Source: Rhabdornis inornatus
Lineage: Eukaryota > Chordata > Aves > Passeriformes > Rhabdornithidae
Reading direction: 5' to 3'
Assembly (NCBI GenBank): GCA_013397075.1
Contig: VWZS01003516.1
Location: 1,302,001 to 1,366,000 of the forward strand
DNA length: 64,000 bases
A program made the translations under genes and the position numbers. The notes beneath the pieces were generated by a model that saw only the letters and a list, made by a program, of their open reading frames with translations, was not told the origin of the DNA and made no database searches. Shown piece by piece: positions 11,214 through 22,984 of the stretch (within the stretch, counting starts at the first letter, position 1; each line of letters opens with the position of its first letter).

Positions 11214-12093
11214 AGAACTGAATGTAACTTAGTTAACTAACAAAATTCCATCAGTAGCATGTAAAACCAGTGAATAAATCAATGTATACATCACACATAT
11301 GGGGTGTGTGTGGTTCTGGTGTGCGTGGGTATAAGGGCATTCTCCATCCCTGTTTATCTGCAAAAGGTTGCAGTATCAGTGAATGCTTTATGGAGAAAAG
11401 CAGGTGCTGTTCTTGTAACAACTTTTAGGAGGAAATCTGGTACCAAAGACAAAAGATTAAGGTCACTGAACTCTTCCTCTTCTCTAGGGGATACACGAGG
11501 CCATGTCCCCTGGCTGTCAGCAGGTGGGTGAAAGGTCTCCACCAGCACCATGGGATGCTCCAGGATGCCTGGAATGAGGCTCTGTGCCCCTCCCAGCACT
11601 TGGTCACCCAGCTCCTCTCTCTGCCAGACCAGGCAACACAGATTTTGAGCACTTCCATTTCCAACATCCCTTTAAGAGATCCACATTTTGAGACAGGACA
11701 TTAATTCACCAACTACCCTCTGGGAAAAAGAGGAGATTCAGTATTTATAATAACCTGCCCAAGAATTCAGGCATGTCATTCTTGATGGGAAGGTTAATTA
11801 CTGATCAGGAAAAAAAAAATAAAATAAAAGAAAAGAAAAAGCTGTAGCTCTGAAAATTATGAGTTCTGATGGAGTGATGCAGTAATTTAGGACAGGGCAC
11901 TGAATAAACTGCCATGTAGATTTATGTTTCTTCATTCAAGTTGTCTTGCAAAGTTAATAAACTGCTAAATCAGAAAACTGAGCAAAGCATTAATAGCTAC
12001 CTAAAAAGTCAGTATTTTTCTTACTTCAGATTTTTAGAGACCACATAGCCCTCAGAAGTAGTCAAATTTAGCTGGTTCAGAACACAAACCCAC

Positions 12094-12267
12094 CTCATAT
12101 TTCGAAATACATTCCTCAGGACTTAATTTTTGACTGACAAGCTGCACAGCCTTTGAAATGGAGGCCTCAAGTTCTTTCTGGGATTCTTCAAAATTGAGCA
12201 AAGCCTCCTTCTCTGAGGGTCTTTTCTCAGATTTGGACAAGATGTTGTTCAGGTCACCCATGACAGC
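12094..12267 (-). CDS. SYNE2: SYNE2 coding exon 19 (spectrin-repeat rod)
   Basis: Residues 781-838: AVMGDLNNILSKSEKRPSEK, then LNFEESQKELEASISKAVQL and SPEECISKYE. The EESQKELE and ISK motifs match mammalian nesprin-2. The acceptor is CTTCCAAG; a longer reading frame to the right of it is intron. The donor is GAG|GTGGGT. Confidence 0.93.
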
Positions 12268-12518
12268 CTTGGAAGAAAGAGACTTTTCAGAACACATCTG
12301 AATGTCAGTAATTAGATAAAGTCATTGCTTCATAACATCACTCAAGTTTTTCAAGTTGAGATACTGATCTTGGAAATGTTCTACATTTTGCCCTGACAAG
12401 AGTCTGGGAGACTGATTCCAACAGCATAGAACATTTTCTATTTTACATGATTGACAAAGAGTCTTCCTTATTGCATAATGCTAAAATTAGAGATATCTGT
12501 GTGTTTATAAATGAGTAC

Positions 12519-12677
12519 CTCTACTTTGTCTCTGGCTTCTTTAATTCGTGCCTCCAGCCCAGTGGTGTGAGAATGCTGTTGAAACCCCTGACTTGAAACA
12601 CTCCGCATCAGAGATTGCAATATCTCTTCTGCTGCCACAACTTGGTCTTGGCATGAGGATCCTCTTGCAGCCAAACT
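12519..12677 (-). CDS. SYNE2: SYNE2 coding exon 18 (spectrin-repeat rod)
   Basis: Residues 728-780: SLAARGSSCQDQVVAAEEIL, then SSQGFQQHSHTTGLEARIKE and ARDKVE. This aligns with mammalian HLIAKGSMFDELMARSEDML and SFQHVLTTGLQAKIQEAKEKV. The donor is GAG|GTACTC and the acceptor TCAACCAG. Confidence 0.94.
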
Positions 12678-14427
12678 CTGGTTGAACAAAAAAGCATGAG
12701 AAGCCTTTTAAAGTGTTAATTTGTCTTTTTGTTTAAACAAACTGAGTGAAAAAGCCAGCCTTGATCATGGATGGTCGATACTCGGTAAAGAAAAGCCTTA
12801 TATTCCAGTTATGGTCAGTGTACTGCACCGTAAAAATCTCTGTGTGGAGAAAAAGGAATTTGCTGCCATCCACAGGGGATTCTGTTTGCTGAAGCAATTT
12901 CTTTCTGTCAGTGCAATAACTCCCATGTCTTTGCCTCAGAGCCAATTAGGTGTGTTTAAAACGTGCTCTGCCATCCATGCAGCTTCCCAAATGAAACCGC
13001 ACATTTGGATGTGCATCACCTGATCAAGAAATCATCCAAAAGCCAGCACACACCAAGGCTCAGATTTTCTTGTGGTATTCAGCACTGCAAGGCAGGAAGC
13101 AGCTGGGTGTTTTGCATGCAGGAGTAGTGTGCCATGTTTGAATATTTATCATGAAAAGCCGTTATCAGAGTTCTTTCGATCTATGAATATTCAACACATT
13201 TCTCCTGTTTGAAGTTGTCAATTAGCATGCTCCTAATGATAATCAGTTTTATTCTGGATCTTGACCTATTGTACTGCAGGTAAGGAGAGACCTGATCTCT
13301 CCTGCCCCCAGACATGGAGACACAATGCCAGCCACATGTTTGGAGGCTGTATGTCAGGGTGTCCTTTGTTAATCCATGTTTTTTTAACAAACTAGAGTCA
13401 CACTGCAAAATGAGGCTTGTTTTATAAACATATGCCTGTGACTACAAAAAGATGAACAGATCCTTTTCGTCTCTCACACTCCCAAATCTGTCAGTTTAAC
13501 ACTGTGCAAGGAGGCACAAAGCAACAGGAAATGAACAGTGATTCTGGAGCACAGTCATCGTACATAGATCAAATTAAATAAAGAGTATTTCTATTTATTT
13601 ACAGCAGTTACACAAAGAAGTTTCAATGAAACCTCCTTCTGGTGGTCACCTTCACACACATTAGGTTATACAGGCCCTGCTGCAGAAGTAGTAAAGGCAA
13701 CATAAGACAGTGCTTCAACTTTTTCAGTGCAAAGCTTGGCATCTTTGTTCTGTCCCACCTTCACTGGCAGGTGAAGAAAACAAATCAGACTTTGTACTGG
13801 AGCTGCTGAGTTATACACACAGATTTTCACCTGCCATCTGCTGGGAGCTGGGGGTAATCCCAGGCAGAGAGACATGGGAAACAATAGTGACTAGTGGAAT
13901 TTCTTGTTAGAAATTAATTTGTGCTCTTCGTGGATATTGAAAACAACTGCCCATAAGATGAAATTCCCAAATTACCCCACGTGCTGCTGAAAATACTTGG
14001 AGTATTCCAGTTTTTGATGGGTAAGCCTTGAATACAGCCAAGGCGTCCCAAAAAAGTCCTGTATGACCAGGGGAACTACTCAAATTGACAACTTGCAGAA
14101 TTCTAGTCTGCTCCAAGTGCTGTGCGGGACAGGAGTAATTAATATCACTCAAGAACAAGCTGCTGATCAGTGGTACCAACAGCATTTCATTGGCACCTGC
14201 TTGTCATCTGGACACACTTAAGGTGGAAGATTCACTCCCAGCTCATGTGGGAGTGATCCTGAGAAATAACAAGAAGGCACAAGGACTGTCTTGACTTTTT
14301 ACAAGTATTACAACACAAAATCCACATTAAGTTCTGCTTCACTGATGATGCCTCATCTTATCCCAGCTACAAATCCATGCTGCAAGATAAGAATCTGAGG
14401 AAGAAGTATTTTAAGCAGCATTTTCAC

Positions 14428-14601
14428 CTGCAGATGTTCCTCCATCTCAGGTTCCACAGGCTCCTTGTGACTGATCTTGCTAAGCAGATGTCCCATCTCT
14501 GCTGCCCAGCTGTCCACCCCTCCAAGCAGTTCTTCAATCTTCTCCAGGCTCGCTGGAAGCTCCGTGGGCTTTTCAGCAGCATTTGTGCTCTCTTCTCCAA
14601 G
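14428..14601 (-). CDS. SYNE2: SYNE2 coding exon 17 (spectrin-repeat rod)
   Basis: Residues 670-727. Starts LGEESTNAAEKPTELPASLE and continues KIEELLGGVDSWAAEMGHLL, ending PVEPEMEEHLQ. The second half aligns with mammalian DVEKLIGQVEIWEAEAKSVL. It is phase 0 at both ends, with acceptor GTTGGTAG and donor CTGCAG|GTGAAA. Confidence 0.87.
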
Positions 14602-15586
14602 CTACCAACAAAGAGCAGGGTAAGATGTTCATTCCCATCATCTCCCCACTGCCCTCCTCCAACACTGTCACCACCTGGGTCGCTTCCCAGCTTTAGCACC
14701 CAACAGGGATCAAAGGAGAAATAAATGCCAAACATCTTGGTAAATAAACCATGTGAGGCTCAGCTCCTCAGCCCTGAGGGCAGGTGGGACAGCACAACCT
14801 GTGCCCATATGGCCTGTCCCCTTGTCCCCCGCCATAAGCAGCCACACTACTACAGAGAAAAACCCCTGGGCTGCAGCATCACCCAGCCCACACCAGGGAA
14901 TTGTCTAAGAGAACAGCAGCTGGTGTTGGTCAAATCAACATCAGGAAGTGAACTGACAGTTTAATGGTACTGGGAGTCACAGGCCAGAGCTCAAGCATTT
15001 GGTCTTGTATTTTATATTAAAAAAATATATAATATATATGAGAGTCATAATGTCCAAAGCAATGCCACAAAAATAACTCAGGAAGTCCTTAAGACCTTAG
15101 ACAGGCTTCTTGCACCTTCTCTGATTCCTCAATATATTTCTTTGAAGCATCTCTTATTAAGGGTTTTTCTAGCAAACTCTGGATTTCCCTCACCCTTTAA
15201 TTGCTTCCTTTGATTTTATTGCATTCTCACTAAGCTCATCTACAAAAATGTTGTAGTAATCTTTTCCCACCATTTACTGTCACAGCAGTACCTATAATAA
15301 ATGTCAATGAAAGGTTCAACTCAGAAAATTAAGAGTTCTAATATTCCCAGGCAGAGTGAAAATGTCATTCTTGTGAAAGCATTCTAGGAAATGTAAAATG
15401 TATAACATTAGGCAGGTTGTATAGGGATTTACAGAAGCCTAAAAACCTGTCAAGTGAGCAGGTGAAAAGTTGCACAACCTTAGAAATATCTGTGCAGCAA
15501 TAATTAATTTCGACTACCTAAGACAGAGATTGTAAAATTTAGCACAGGCTAAATCGATTACTTCCACTCCTAGCACTGAATTAAGA

Positions 15587-15622
15587 GCAATAAGATTTCC
15601 TTCTGCAATAAGATTTCCTTTT
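15587..15622. repeat. 18-bp tandem duplication
   Basis: GCAATAAGATTTCCTTCT is followed directly by GCAATAAGATTTCCTTTT, one mismatch. Intronic, between coding exons 17 and 16. Confidence 0.9.
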
Positions 15623-15867
15623 ATAAGTAAGTGGTTTTGAGATTTCAATTTAAAATTTGAACATTTTCCATCCTGTTATAATGAGAATTTAACTGAGTCA
15701 CAAGGACTAACGAACGGGATGCTGCTGTGTACTCTCTGTTCCTCAAGCTTTAAAATTGGCAACCTTGAGTTGACTGAAAGATTGATCAATCTCTGATCAG
15801 CAAGCTGGTAGTCTAGAAAAGATGATCTTGAAGGCTGCATGGCAAAGAGTAATAACTTGTAACTCAC

Positions 15868-16032
15868 AAAGTGTGTCTTCTTGATGAACTTTGCCCATCT
15901 CCTGTTCAGTTTCTTCAGCTCTTTGGCAATATTTGATCCAACTTGCTCTTTGCTGATTTCAATGAGATGGTTTCCAGCTTCATTTAAGGAACCATGAATC
16001 GAATTCCTCTTTGCCAGGATGTCAGCAGGGAT
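15868..16032 (-). CDS. SYNE2: SYNE2 coding exon 16 (spectrin-repeat rod)
   Basis: Residues 615-669: IPADILAKRNSIHGSLNEAG, NHLIEISKEQVGSNIAKELK and KLNRRWAKFIKKTHF. This matches mammalian LNEAGNFLVEVS...SKELRRLNKRWRKLVSKTQ. The donor is TTT|GTGAGT. In mammals, as recalled, the next exon boundary is followed by a low-complexity linker that is shorter here. Confidence 0.93.
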
Positions 16033-16209
16033 CTAGACAGAGGCATTTAAATAATTCAAACATGATTCAACATGACCCTGTCAAACATTTATTTCCAAAA
16101 TGAAAAGCAGAAAAGCAATAGCAGCAGCCACTCTGAGATTTAATGTTTTTCTTTCAGGAGGCTTTGAAATATCTCTGTTTGTCAAACAAAGAGAAATCCA
16201 GCCAAGTAC

Positions 16210-16397
16210 CTCTTTTGGATCCTCATTTCTGTTTTCTTCCAGCCACGTCTTTAGTAAGTGGATGTTTTCTGTGTAATTACTCCAGGAGGACAGGACTTTC
16301 TGTAGGGTGGTGTTCACATTGGAAATATAATCTTTGCACATAGAAATCTTTGACTCCACTGTCTTCAAAAGTTTGCTGATTTCTTGGGGATCTCCAC
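16210..16397 (-). CDS. SYNE2: SYNE2 coding exon 15 (spectrin-repeat rod)
   Basis: Residues 552-614. Includes TVESKISMCKDYISNVNTTL, QKVLSSWSNYTENIHLLKTW and LEENRNEDPKE. This aligns with mammalian STLQKVLACWATYVENLRLL. Two bases complete a glycine codon from exon 14. The donor is GAG|GTACTT. Confidence 0.94.
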
Positions 16398-16555
16398 CTA
16401 GGACATGGAATAGGGATTATTGTTATACATTTGGAAACAGAGAGGTTAATTAAAAGAAGCACTGTTTACATGGAACAGTAGAGGGAATTAAAATTGGTGG
16501 CAGCACATCAGTTCAAAATAGAGATCTTCATATCAACTTATGTGCATGAGCTTAC

Positions 16556-16646
16556 CCAAGTCAGGACCACTAATGTTTTTCAAGTCTTCACAGATGTGAG
16601 TAGCAGTGTCTAGTTGTGTTTCAAGTTTCTTTTCTTCAATGAAATT
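16556..16646 (-). CDS. SYNE2: SYNE2 coding exon 14 (spectrin-repeat rod)
   Basis: Residues 522 to 552 (split): NFIEEKKLETQLDTATHICE, then DLKNISGPDLG. The FIEEK motif aligns with mammalian KFIEEKEFLARLDT. The donor is TTGG|GTAAGC. At 91 nt it is one of the shortest exons. Confidence 0.92.
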
Positions 16647-18280
16647 CTGCCCAGAGTGAAAAGTAATTGATATGGGTAACAGTGAACAACATAAAACTGG
16701 GTAAGAAATACAGCTCAGGACACTTTTTTTTCTTTTTAAATAGGAGCCTACAGATTAACTGTAAACTGAGCAAAGCCCACCCAGCAACTCAGCTGCAGCC
16801 TTTAGTCTGAAACAAACCTGCTCTTTCACTCTGCTTGTGCAGAGAGTAAAGCAAATAGAAACATGAGTACCTGAATGCCACTGCCTGAGCCACAGCCCTC
16901 CATGAGTCAGGACTGCTTGTTTCAAAAAGTTACATCCTCAGGGCAATTCTGAGAAATGGCATTTAGAACAAGCCAGGCAGAATTTAGTCACAAGTCAAAA
17001 AGTGATGAAAGCAAAAGGTGGGTTTCCCTGCATGCACAGAAATATTGATGTGCCTCATTTCTGACACAGAACAAAACAAACTGGGGATGGAGAGGGTGAA
17101 AGAGGAAGAGACTTGTGTGTGCACAGGGAATGAAGGTCGATCCTCAGCCCCTCTCTGTCTGAGCTGATCTCACTCCAGCACTCCCCACTCCTACAAATGT
17201 CCTACCCAGCAGGCTACAAAACCTGCCCTGTGACTGTGACAAACTTGGGCCACCACATCACCACTCAGCCAGGACTCCACATCATGGGACCAGAAAGTAA
17301 GCCAGCAACAAGCCCTAAATTCCCTGGGAAAGCTCTGCATTCTATCAGTTTGAGCAAGGCCATGAACCACAAGTGCAGAAATAACATGATAGTAAGTATT
17401 TATTAAACTGAGGCAACAAACTCAGCACAGATTAACTCTGCATGACCATCTCACTACAGGGTGAGGTTGACACTGCTCCGGGAAACTGCTATTTTATACA
17501 ACCTACTGCTGCCTCCTTCCACACTACTGTGAGGCTGGTGAAATTCCCACTAATTTAACTATGGATTTGCCAGCCTGAGAATCCTCTGAGAAAGTCCACT
17601 AAGATGGAATTTACAAGCAATCCCATTAACTTGAGATGGGGAAAAACTGGAGGCATCAGCATTTTCACCTCTGCCTCTACTCCTGATGCAGTATCCTTTG
17701 TCAGTATCTAGGTTTGGGCAATTCATCCCCTCCTAAAAGCCTACATGTGGCATCAGTTCCATAACTTGAGTCCAGAAACTGAGCTAAGCAAAAGATGCAA
17801 TAGAACAAGACAATTCCTGTTCACCACGAAGCATAAGGAGGTAAAGAAGCTGGGAAAAGGAAGAGGAAGCAGTGAATAATGGTTGGTTTTGAAGAAAGCA
17901 ACTATTAAACTACCCTATAGAGGGTTCTGTGGATTGGAGCTAGAGAAGAGCTGCTACAGCTGGCTCTATAAATAGTCTAGAAAGAAAGAAATCTTCACAA
18001 TAAATAATAAAAATGGGCAGAGAGAAAATCACAGTCATAGCTTGTGTTACTTCTCCAAACTGAAGAAAGAACTCTCATTCATAGCAAAATGGAAGATGTT
18101 GGGGGCAAGAAAAGCTTCTAGAGAAGTCTACCTGCTCTTCTTTAAATAAATCTGAGATTTCACCAGTCCATCATGCTTCTACAAACTATAATATCTTCAG
18201 ATGACAAAGACATAAGATTGAATCCAAGAGAGCTGGGAAAGAATTACCATTAGGGTCTGATACATATATCTGAAACTCAC

Positions 18281-18437
18281 ATTCCAATTTTCCAGCAGTG
18301 ATTCCACAGATTCTTTTGCCCCATATTTCATGTCCCAGATATTTAGCTTTAACTTCACCTCATTGGCAATGGCTGAGCATAGTCCATAGTGGTATTCAAG
18401 AAAAGTGCTGGGGTTTGTGGAATGAATATTGCTAAGT
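18281..18437 (-). CDS. SYNE2: SYNE2 coding exon 13 (spectrin-repeat rod)
   Basis: Residues 469-521: LSNIHSTNPSTFLEYHYGL, then VKLKLNIWDMKYGAKESVE and SLLENWN. This closely matches mammalian LEFHYYKCL...KSKLDIWNIKYGSRESVE. The acceptor is GTTTGCAG and the donor AAT|GTGAGT. Confidence 0.94.
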
Positions 18438-18850
18438 CTGCAAACAGAAAGAATTAAAGAAATTTATTCAAAACTATTTGGTATACAAGGCATTAATGTA
18501 TCAGGATTTTATCCTTAAAAATCAAAATTACATATATGTAAACCTTTTTGTTATGATAGGAATTCAGTTCTAATATACAACAGTTCATTTTTTAAAGCAG
18601 CAATAATTGAGCAGTCAATGTTCTCTGTTCAATGTATGAAAAACCTTAAATGCCCAAAAAAGGGGCATCTGCCACCTGTATGTCAAAGCATCTCAGGTTA
18701 TGGATACAGATTCACTGGTCATTTTGTAAAATATCCTCCAACAGATATTTGGGGTCATAGAAGCTATAGATCACAGTGATTTTTAATGGTGGAAATAAAC
18801 GTTTAGAGAATCCCCACCGCCAGGGAAATTTTTACATTGAAAATATTCAA

Positions 18851-18889
18851 GTTTCCTATCCCTAGTGGTTGTTTCCTATCCCCACTAGC
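18851..18889. repeat. 20-bp tandem duplication
   Basis: GTTTCCTATCCCTAGTGGTT is followed by a near copy beginning GTTTCCTATCCCCACTAG. Intronic, between coding exons 13 and 12. Confidence 0.75.
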
Positions 18890-19119
18890 AAAGGGCATCT
18901 GAAAAGGTCCTGAGCTCCACTCTGTACACATAATTAAACATGCACTGGACCAATGAAAGATCCCTGCCTGCTCCACTTGACAGTCAGCCTGTGTTCAGGT
19001 CAAAAATGCTCTTTTTTTGCAAGGCATGGATAAATTGTGTGCTTTGCTCAGAATAGCAGAGCAAGTCAATAGCAGAGCTAGAATACAACATGAAGTAGAG
19101 GGAATTTGAGCATCACAAC

Positions 19120-19232
19120 CTTCTTTTCATTTCCTCTAATTTTTCAGGCAAGACTAGTGGCATATTCTTCTCATCTTCATTCTTAAATGACTGAAGGGTG
19201 TCCAAGTGAGAATCAAAACAATCCATCAAGCC
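19120..19232 (-). CDS. SYNE2: SYNE2 coding exon 12 (spectrin-repeat rod)
   Basis: Residues 432 to 469 (split): GLMDCFDSHLDTLQSFKNED, ending PLVLPEKLEEMKRR. This matches mammalian SLMDRFEHHSN...LPLVPPNKLEEMKRR. The donor reads AGAAG|GTTGTG, weak at positions +3 and +4 but keeping G at +5; the frame and homology require this position. Confidence 0.93.
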
Positions 19233-20670
19233 CTGGGGAGAACAAGACATAGTAAGTCATTCATTTTGATTTAGAGTATTTCATCTGGGAATCTCCAACT
19301 CACCTGTCATTAGGGAAAGAGCTATTAAGAACTAGTCAGCACAAGACAATCTCCCAGTGTCTGCACTCAATAAAGTGCAGTAGAAGTATTTACTTAATTA
19401 CCTTCAAAAGTGCATATTTAGTGCAATACTACCTGATTTCTCTTACCACTGTGCATCTGCTTAAATATAAGGACCACAGACCTTACACTACTCCTGCTAT
19501 CAGTTTTTTCTGCACCTTTACTATCATTTTAGGAGAAAAAAGGATCATTGTAACAGCTTCAGGGTATTAAGTTGTTCTTTGCTATCCCTTAGCAAAGACT
19601 GACAGCAAAACCTGCTGAATAAATCTACTTATGTCACCTGCTTCACAGTTCATTTGGCTGCTCAATAAATTTGTGTCTAACACCAGGCTGACAGGGTATC
19701 AAATTAATCATTCAATGGCCTGTGTCCCATGATTGGGGAGTATCTTACAGGCATGTAAAATTGGTCAGCACCTACCTGAAAATAAAACATAAAATGTAGT
19801 GCACAGAAGGCAAGCCTATTTCTTAGTGGCATATTAAAAGAAAGCTACAAGTTCACTTCTATGTTGTAAACTCTGCCACAAAGCACATTAATGGAAATTA
19901 CTAAATCCCGGGACAGCCTTCAACCACAAAAATAGTGCACAGATTTTTAACACTTGATTTTGTGATCTTAACACTGTATCAGTCACCCAGTTATGAGCAC
20001 TGGTGGATAATTTCCTAGATCTTAAGTAAAATTTGCATTATAAGGTATCACACTGCCCGCATATGATCCCTAAACACTACATACTAAAAGGGGAAAAAAT
20101 TCTCAGCAGGATGTCTTCCCAGCAAGAAAAGTGAATCTGGAAGAAATTAAGCATTAATGTGTTTCTTCTTCTGAAGGAATGCAACGATTTTATCTATATG
20201 TTTAATGGGAAGAAAGAAATGCCTTAAGAAATTACATCAGTCTCTCTATCTTATTCTTAAAAATGCTTTAAATACTTAGGTTGCACTACAAAAATCTTAG
20301 ATCAAATGGCTAAGGACTGACAAAGCTGTTACCAGTTAAAAAGTCATCTCTCATATCAGGAACTGACTAGAAACACAACAAAAGAGAGGTGTTATTAAGC
20401 CACTTGCAAGAACCTCCACTGCCCATCCTTTCAAATTCTCCTTAAGGACAATGTCAAAAAACAACAAACTTGTTCATAAAAAACCCAAGTATGGCATTAT
20501 GCTCACCAGCCAGGCATCAACACATATACTCTTTCAGAAATTTCAAACTCAAAAGGATGTTTAAACTATTATCTGTGCAAATATTTGAAGATCAGAATAA
20601 ATAACTTGCATGGTACGAAGGTATCAAAATATCCTTGCCTTGAATGGAACTACAAAGTGATTCAGCAAAT

Positions 20671-20734
20671 ATTTAACTTTAAACACACAAGCTTCTTGAA
20701 CTATTTAACTTTAAACACACAAACTTCTTGAACT
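20671..20734. repeat. 32-bp tandem duplication
   Basis: Two adjacent copies of a 32-bp unit beginning ATTTAACTTTAAACACACAA differ at a single base (G versus A in AGCTTCTTG/AACTTCTTG). The low divergence points to a recent duplication in the intron between coding exons 11 and 12. Confidence 0.93.
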
Positions 20735-21114
20735 CCCTGGAATGTAACCTTAAGCTCAAGTGCTTTTCTAAACAGGTATGCATTAATCATAGATTTAAAG
20801 ATAAAGATGCAATTATCCTGTGCTATTACCTAACAAACAAACAAGTTGCAGGAACCACATAAAAAAGAATAGCATAATTTACGCATTCAGGCAGTACTCA
20901 AATTTAATCTCACCCCAGTGGTCTGAAACCTGCCTTATAGACCCATGCAGTTATTTAATTAAGCTCATAATTCTTCAAAGGTATGTTCAGAAGAGCTTTT
21001 CATCTTCAGAAGACAAACATATGCACACCACTTCCCAAAATGTCAAACAGCAATTCCACAACAAGTGCTTTGCTGGGTCAAACTGAAGCAGAATTTCCTT
21101 TGTGATCAGCATAC

Positions 21115-21279
21115 CTTAAATATTACAATTATTTCTCTGAAGACAGACATTGCTTTGAACGGGTCCTGCAAATCAGGCAAATCTTCTGCCTGCAGCCGTT
21201 CCACCTCCTGCAGCCAAGCCTCAACGCTATCCAGAGGGGAGGGCAACATCTGGTCCAGCTTGGCTTTCCACTCGTTAAT
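21115..21279 (-). CDS. SYNE2: SYNE2 coding exon 11 (spectrin-repeat rod)
   Basis: Residues 377-431. Reads INEWKAKLDQMLPSPLDSVE, with EAWLQEVERLQAEDL following. The W...L...EAWLQ-E pattern is a classical spectrin-repeat helix A start. It is phase 0 at both ends, with donor TTTAAG|GTATGC. Confidence 0.95.
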
Positions 21280-21708
21280 CTTTAAAAGGAAAACAAGTGG
21301 ATTAAATCTCTCACTATTATTTTCTTCCCCATCTCTAAGATGCTGTTACAAGATGCATAAGCTGGTGCTCGAGACAACCCAGGAACCCACTTCCTCATGC
21401 CTGTCACTGCTCAAAAAACAGTGAAGTCAGGTAAAATCACCCTTGTTCACCTCAAACCCAGGTTTGCTCCTAACCCATAACCTCTGCAACACCACAGAGA
21501 ATTTGGCATTCCTGTCCTTTCCTGGTGATCATCCCAAGGCACAGCAACAGGAAAATTTAGTGAACTAGTTACAAAAACAGTGGGGGAGAACAGAGATGAA
21601 CAGCTTTCTGTCATGGGGCTGACAGGGGAACATCTCTTCCAAAACCAGCAATTCCCAGCATGGCCCTACACATCCCAACCGGAGCCAACACAGTCAACCT
21701 CACTGCAA

Positions 21709-21752
21709 ACTGATCTAGTGGGGCCTGACCAACCAGGCCCCACTAGATCAGT
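21709..21752. repeat. Perfect 19-bp inverted repeat with 6-nt loop
   Basis: The left arm ACTGATCTAGTGGGGCCTG (21709-21727) and right arm CAGGCCCCACTAGATCAGT (21734-21752) are exact reverse complements around ACCAAC. It lies within the intron between SYNE2 coding exons 10 and 11. No terminal direct repeats were noticed. Confidence 0.95.
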
Positions 21753-22111
21753 ATCTGTGCTCTGAGCCATAACTATGTCCCAAAACAACATTTTAAGCAT
21801 AAATAGGCCGAAAACTTTGATCAGAAGAGTGCTCCAAGATAACCAGATGCAGGGCATTTTCCAGGGATGTTTTAATCCAGAGGCTCAGGAGGCAGAAGGG
21901 TAACACACAGTCACCTTCTGCCTCCTCTTGGGCACTGAATGCCACTCAGACTGTCTGGACTTCAGGTTTGGGGTCAAACATCTTTGACCATTCCAAATAA
22001 AGCATCATCTCCCCCAGTTTTCCCAGTGTGAGCTCCTGGGGTAGACTTCAGCTTCTTCATCCATCCCACATGCTCATGCTGGTAACGGGGTGAGTGAGAA
22101 ATGCCTCTGAC

Positions 22112-22249
22112 CTGAGAGATCACTTTATCCCACTCTTCCCTCATCTGCTGCTGGCCTCCACTCAGCTCAGCTTCGCCTCTTTTTGATGACAACACAGGCA
22201 GAAAGGGGATTTTCTCTTGGTTAAATGTTTCCATAAATGACATCATTTC
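22112..22249 (-). CDS. SYNE2: SYNE2 coding exon 10 (spectrin-repeat rod)
   Basis: Residues 331-376: MMSFMETFNQEKIPFLPVLS, then REEWDKVISQ. This is helical and matches the mammalian segment SFMESFNEEK...LREAWD. The donor is CTCAG|GTCAGA and the acceptor CCCTAG. Confidence 0.93.
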
Positions 22250-22984
22250 CTAGGGATAAAACAGAAGAGTAATTCACAGAAGATGTCAGATGGAAGCTCA
22301 CGGAGCCAAGTTCTGCCTTTGAACACACTGGTATGAGTTCCATTAACTTCAAAGGGTGTGATGCATGCAAAGGCAAGATAGCAAGAGGCATTCTTGTCTC
22401 CAGGCATTATTTGGGCCTGAAATTATAGGTGCCATTCCCTAAGTCTGTATTTAACATAATGTCAGTGCAGTCAGAACACAGTTCTCCCCTCCCAGCAAGA
22501 GAAAGGGAAAATTCTTCCTCTCACAGTTCCCCACAGGCCACTTTATTACAAACTCTGGCTACAATATAAGCCAAAGGAAATTTTACTTCAGCATAACCTA
22601 TAGCCAGCAATTCAACCACTCTACAACATGAGCCGGGTAAAACCTACTGCTGTAATTAGCACAGAAATAGCCAAAGTTACTCTGTCAAGGGCCTACATGC
22701 CTGAATCCTGTCTAAGTCTCCACCTATGTCAATTAATTAAGACACTACTCTTTCCAAAAACTGCTCAAAAATGAAATAGCATCTCTTTTTCATAACAGAG
22801 AGAATTTTAGCCTACCTTTCCTTCAATCATATGAGGGCAATTATGATTTCATAATCAGATTTCCAGGTTTTCTTTAAAAGCTTATTTAAGTCTTCAGTTT
22901 AGGCAATGAAGATGAAAAATATTAAGAACATTCACAGAAACAGATTCTTTTCACAGAAGCTTCTAAATGTGAAATGCAACTTAC

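Larger units (their letters stand above)
1055..16555 (-). other. SYNE2: SYNE2 introns between rod exons (31/30 through 15/14)
   Basis: Non-coding AT-leaning sequence between the rod exons, mostly 0.2 to 1.9 kb per intron. Longer stretches are 1055-2893 (with the AT-rich tandem repeat), 3045-3980, 5379-6540, 7297-8134, 10108-10742, 11180-12093, 12678-14427 and 14602-15867. No other gene, RNA gene or recognisable transposon was seen. Short plus-strand reading frames (for example at 3292-3786 and 7816-8100) have no recognisable features and sit in introns. Confidence 0.8.

Noticed and set aside
15676..15867. Minus-strand frame directly 3' of exon 16
   Set aside because: It continues past the GTGAGT donor into the intron and shows no similarity to nesprin-2.
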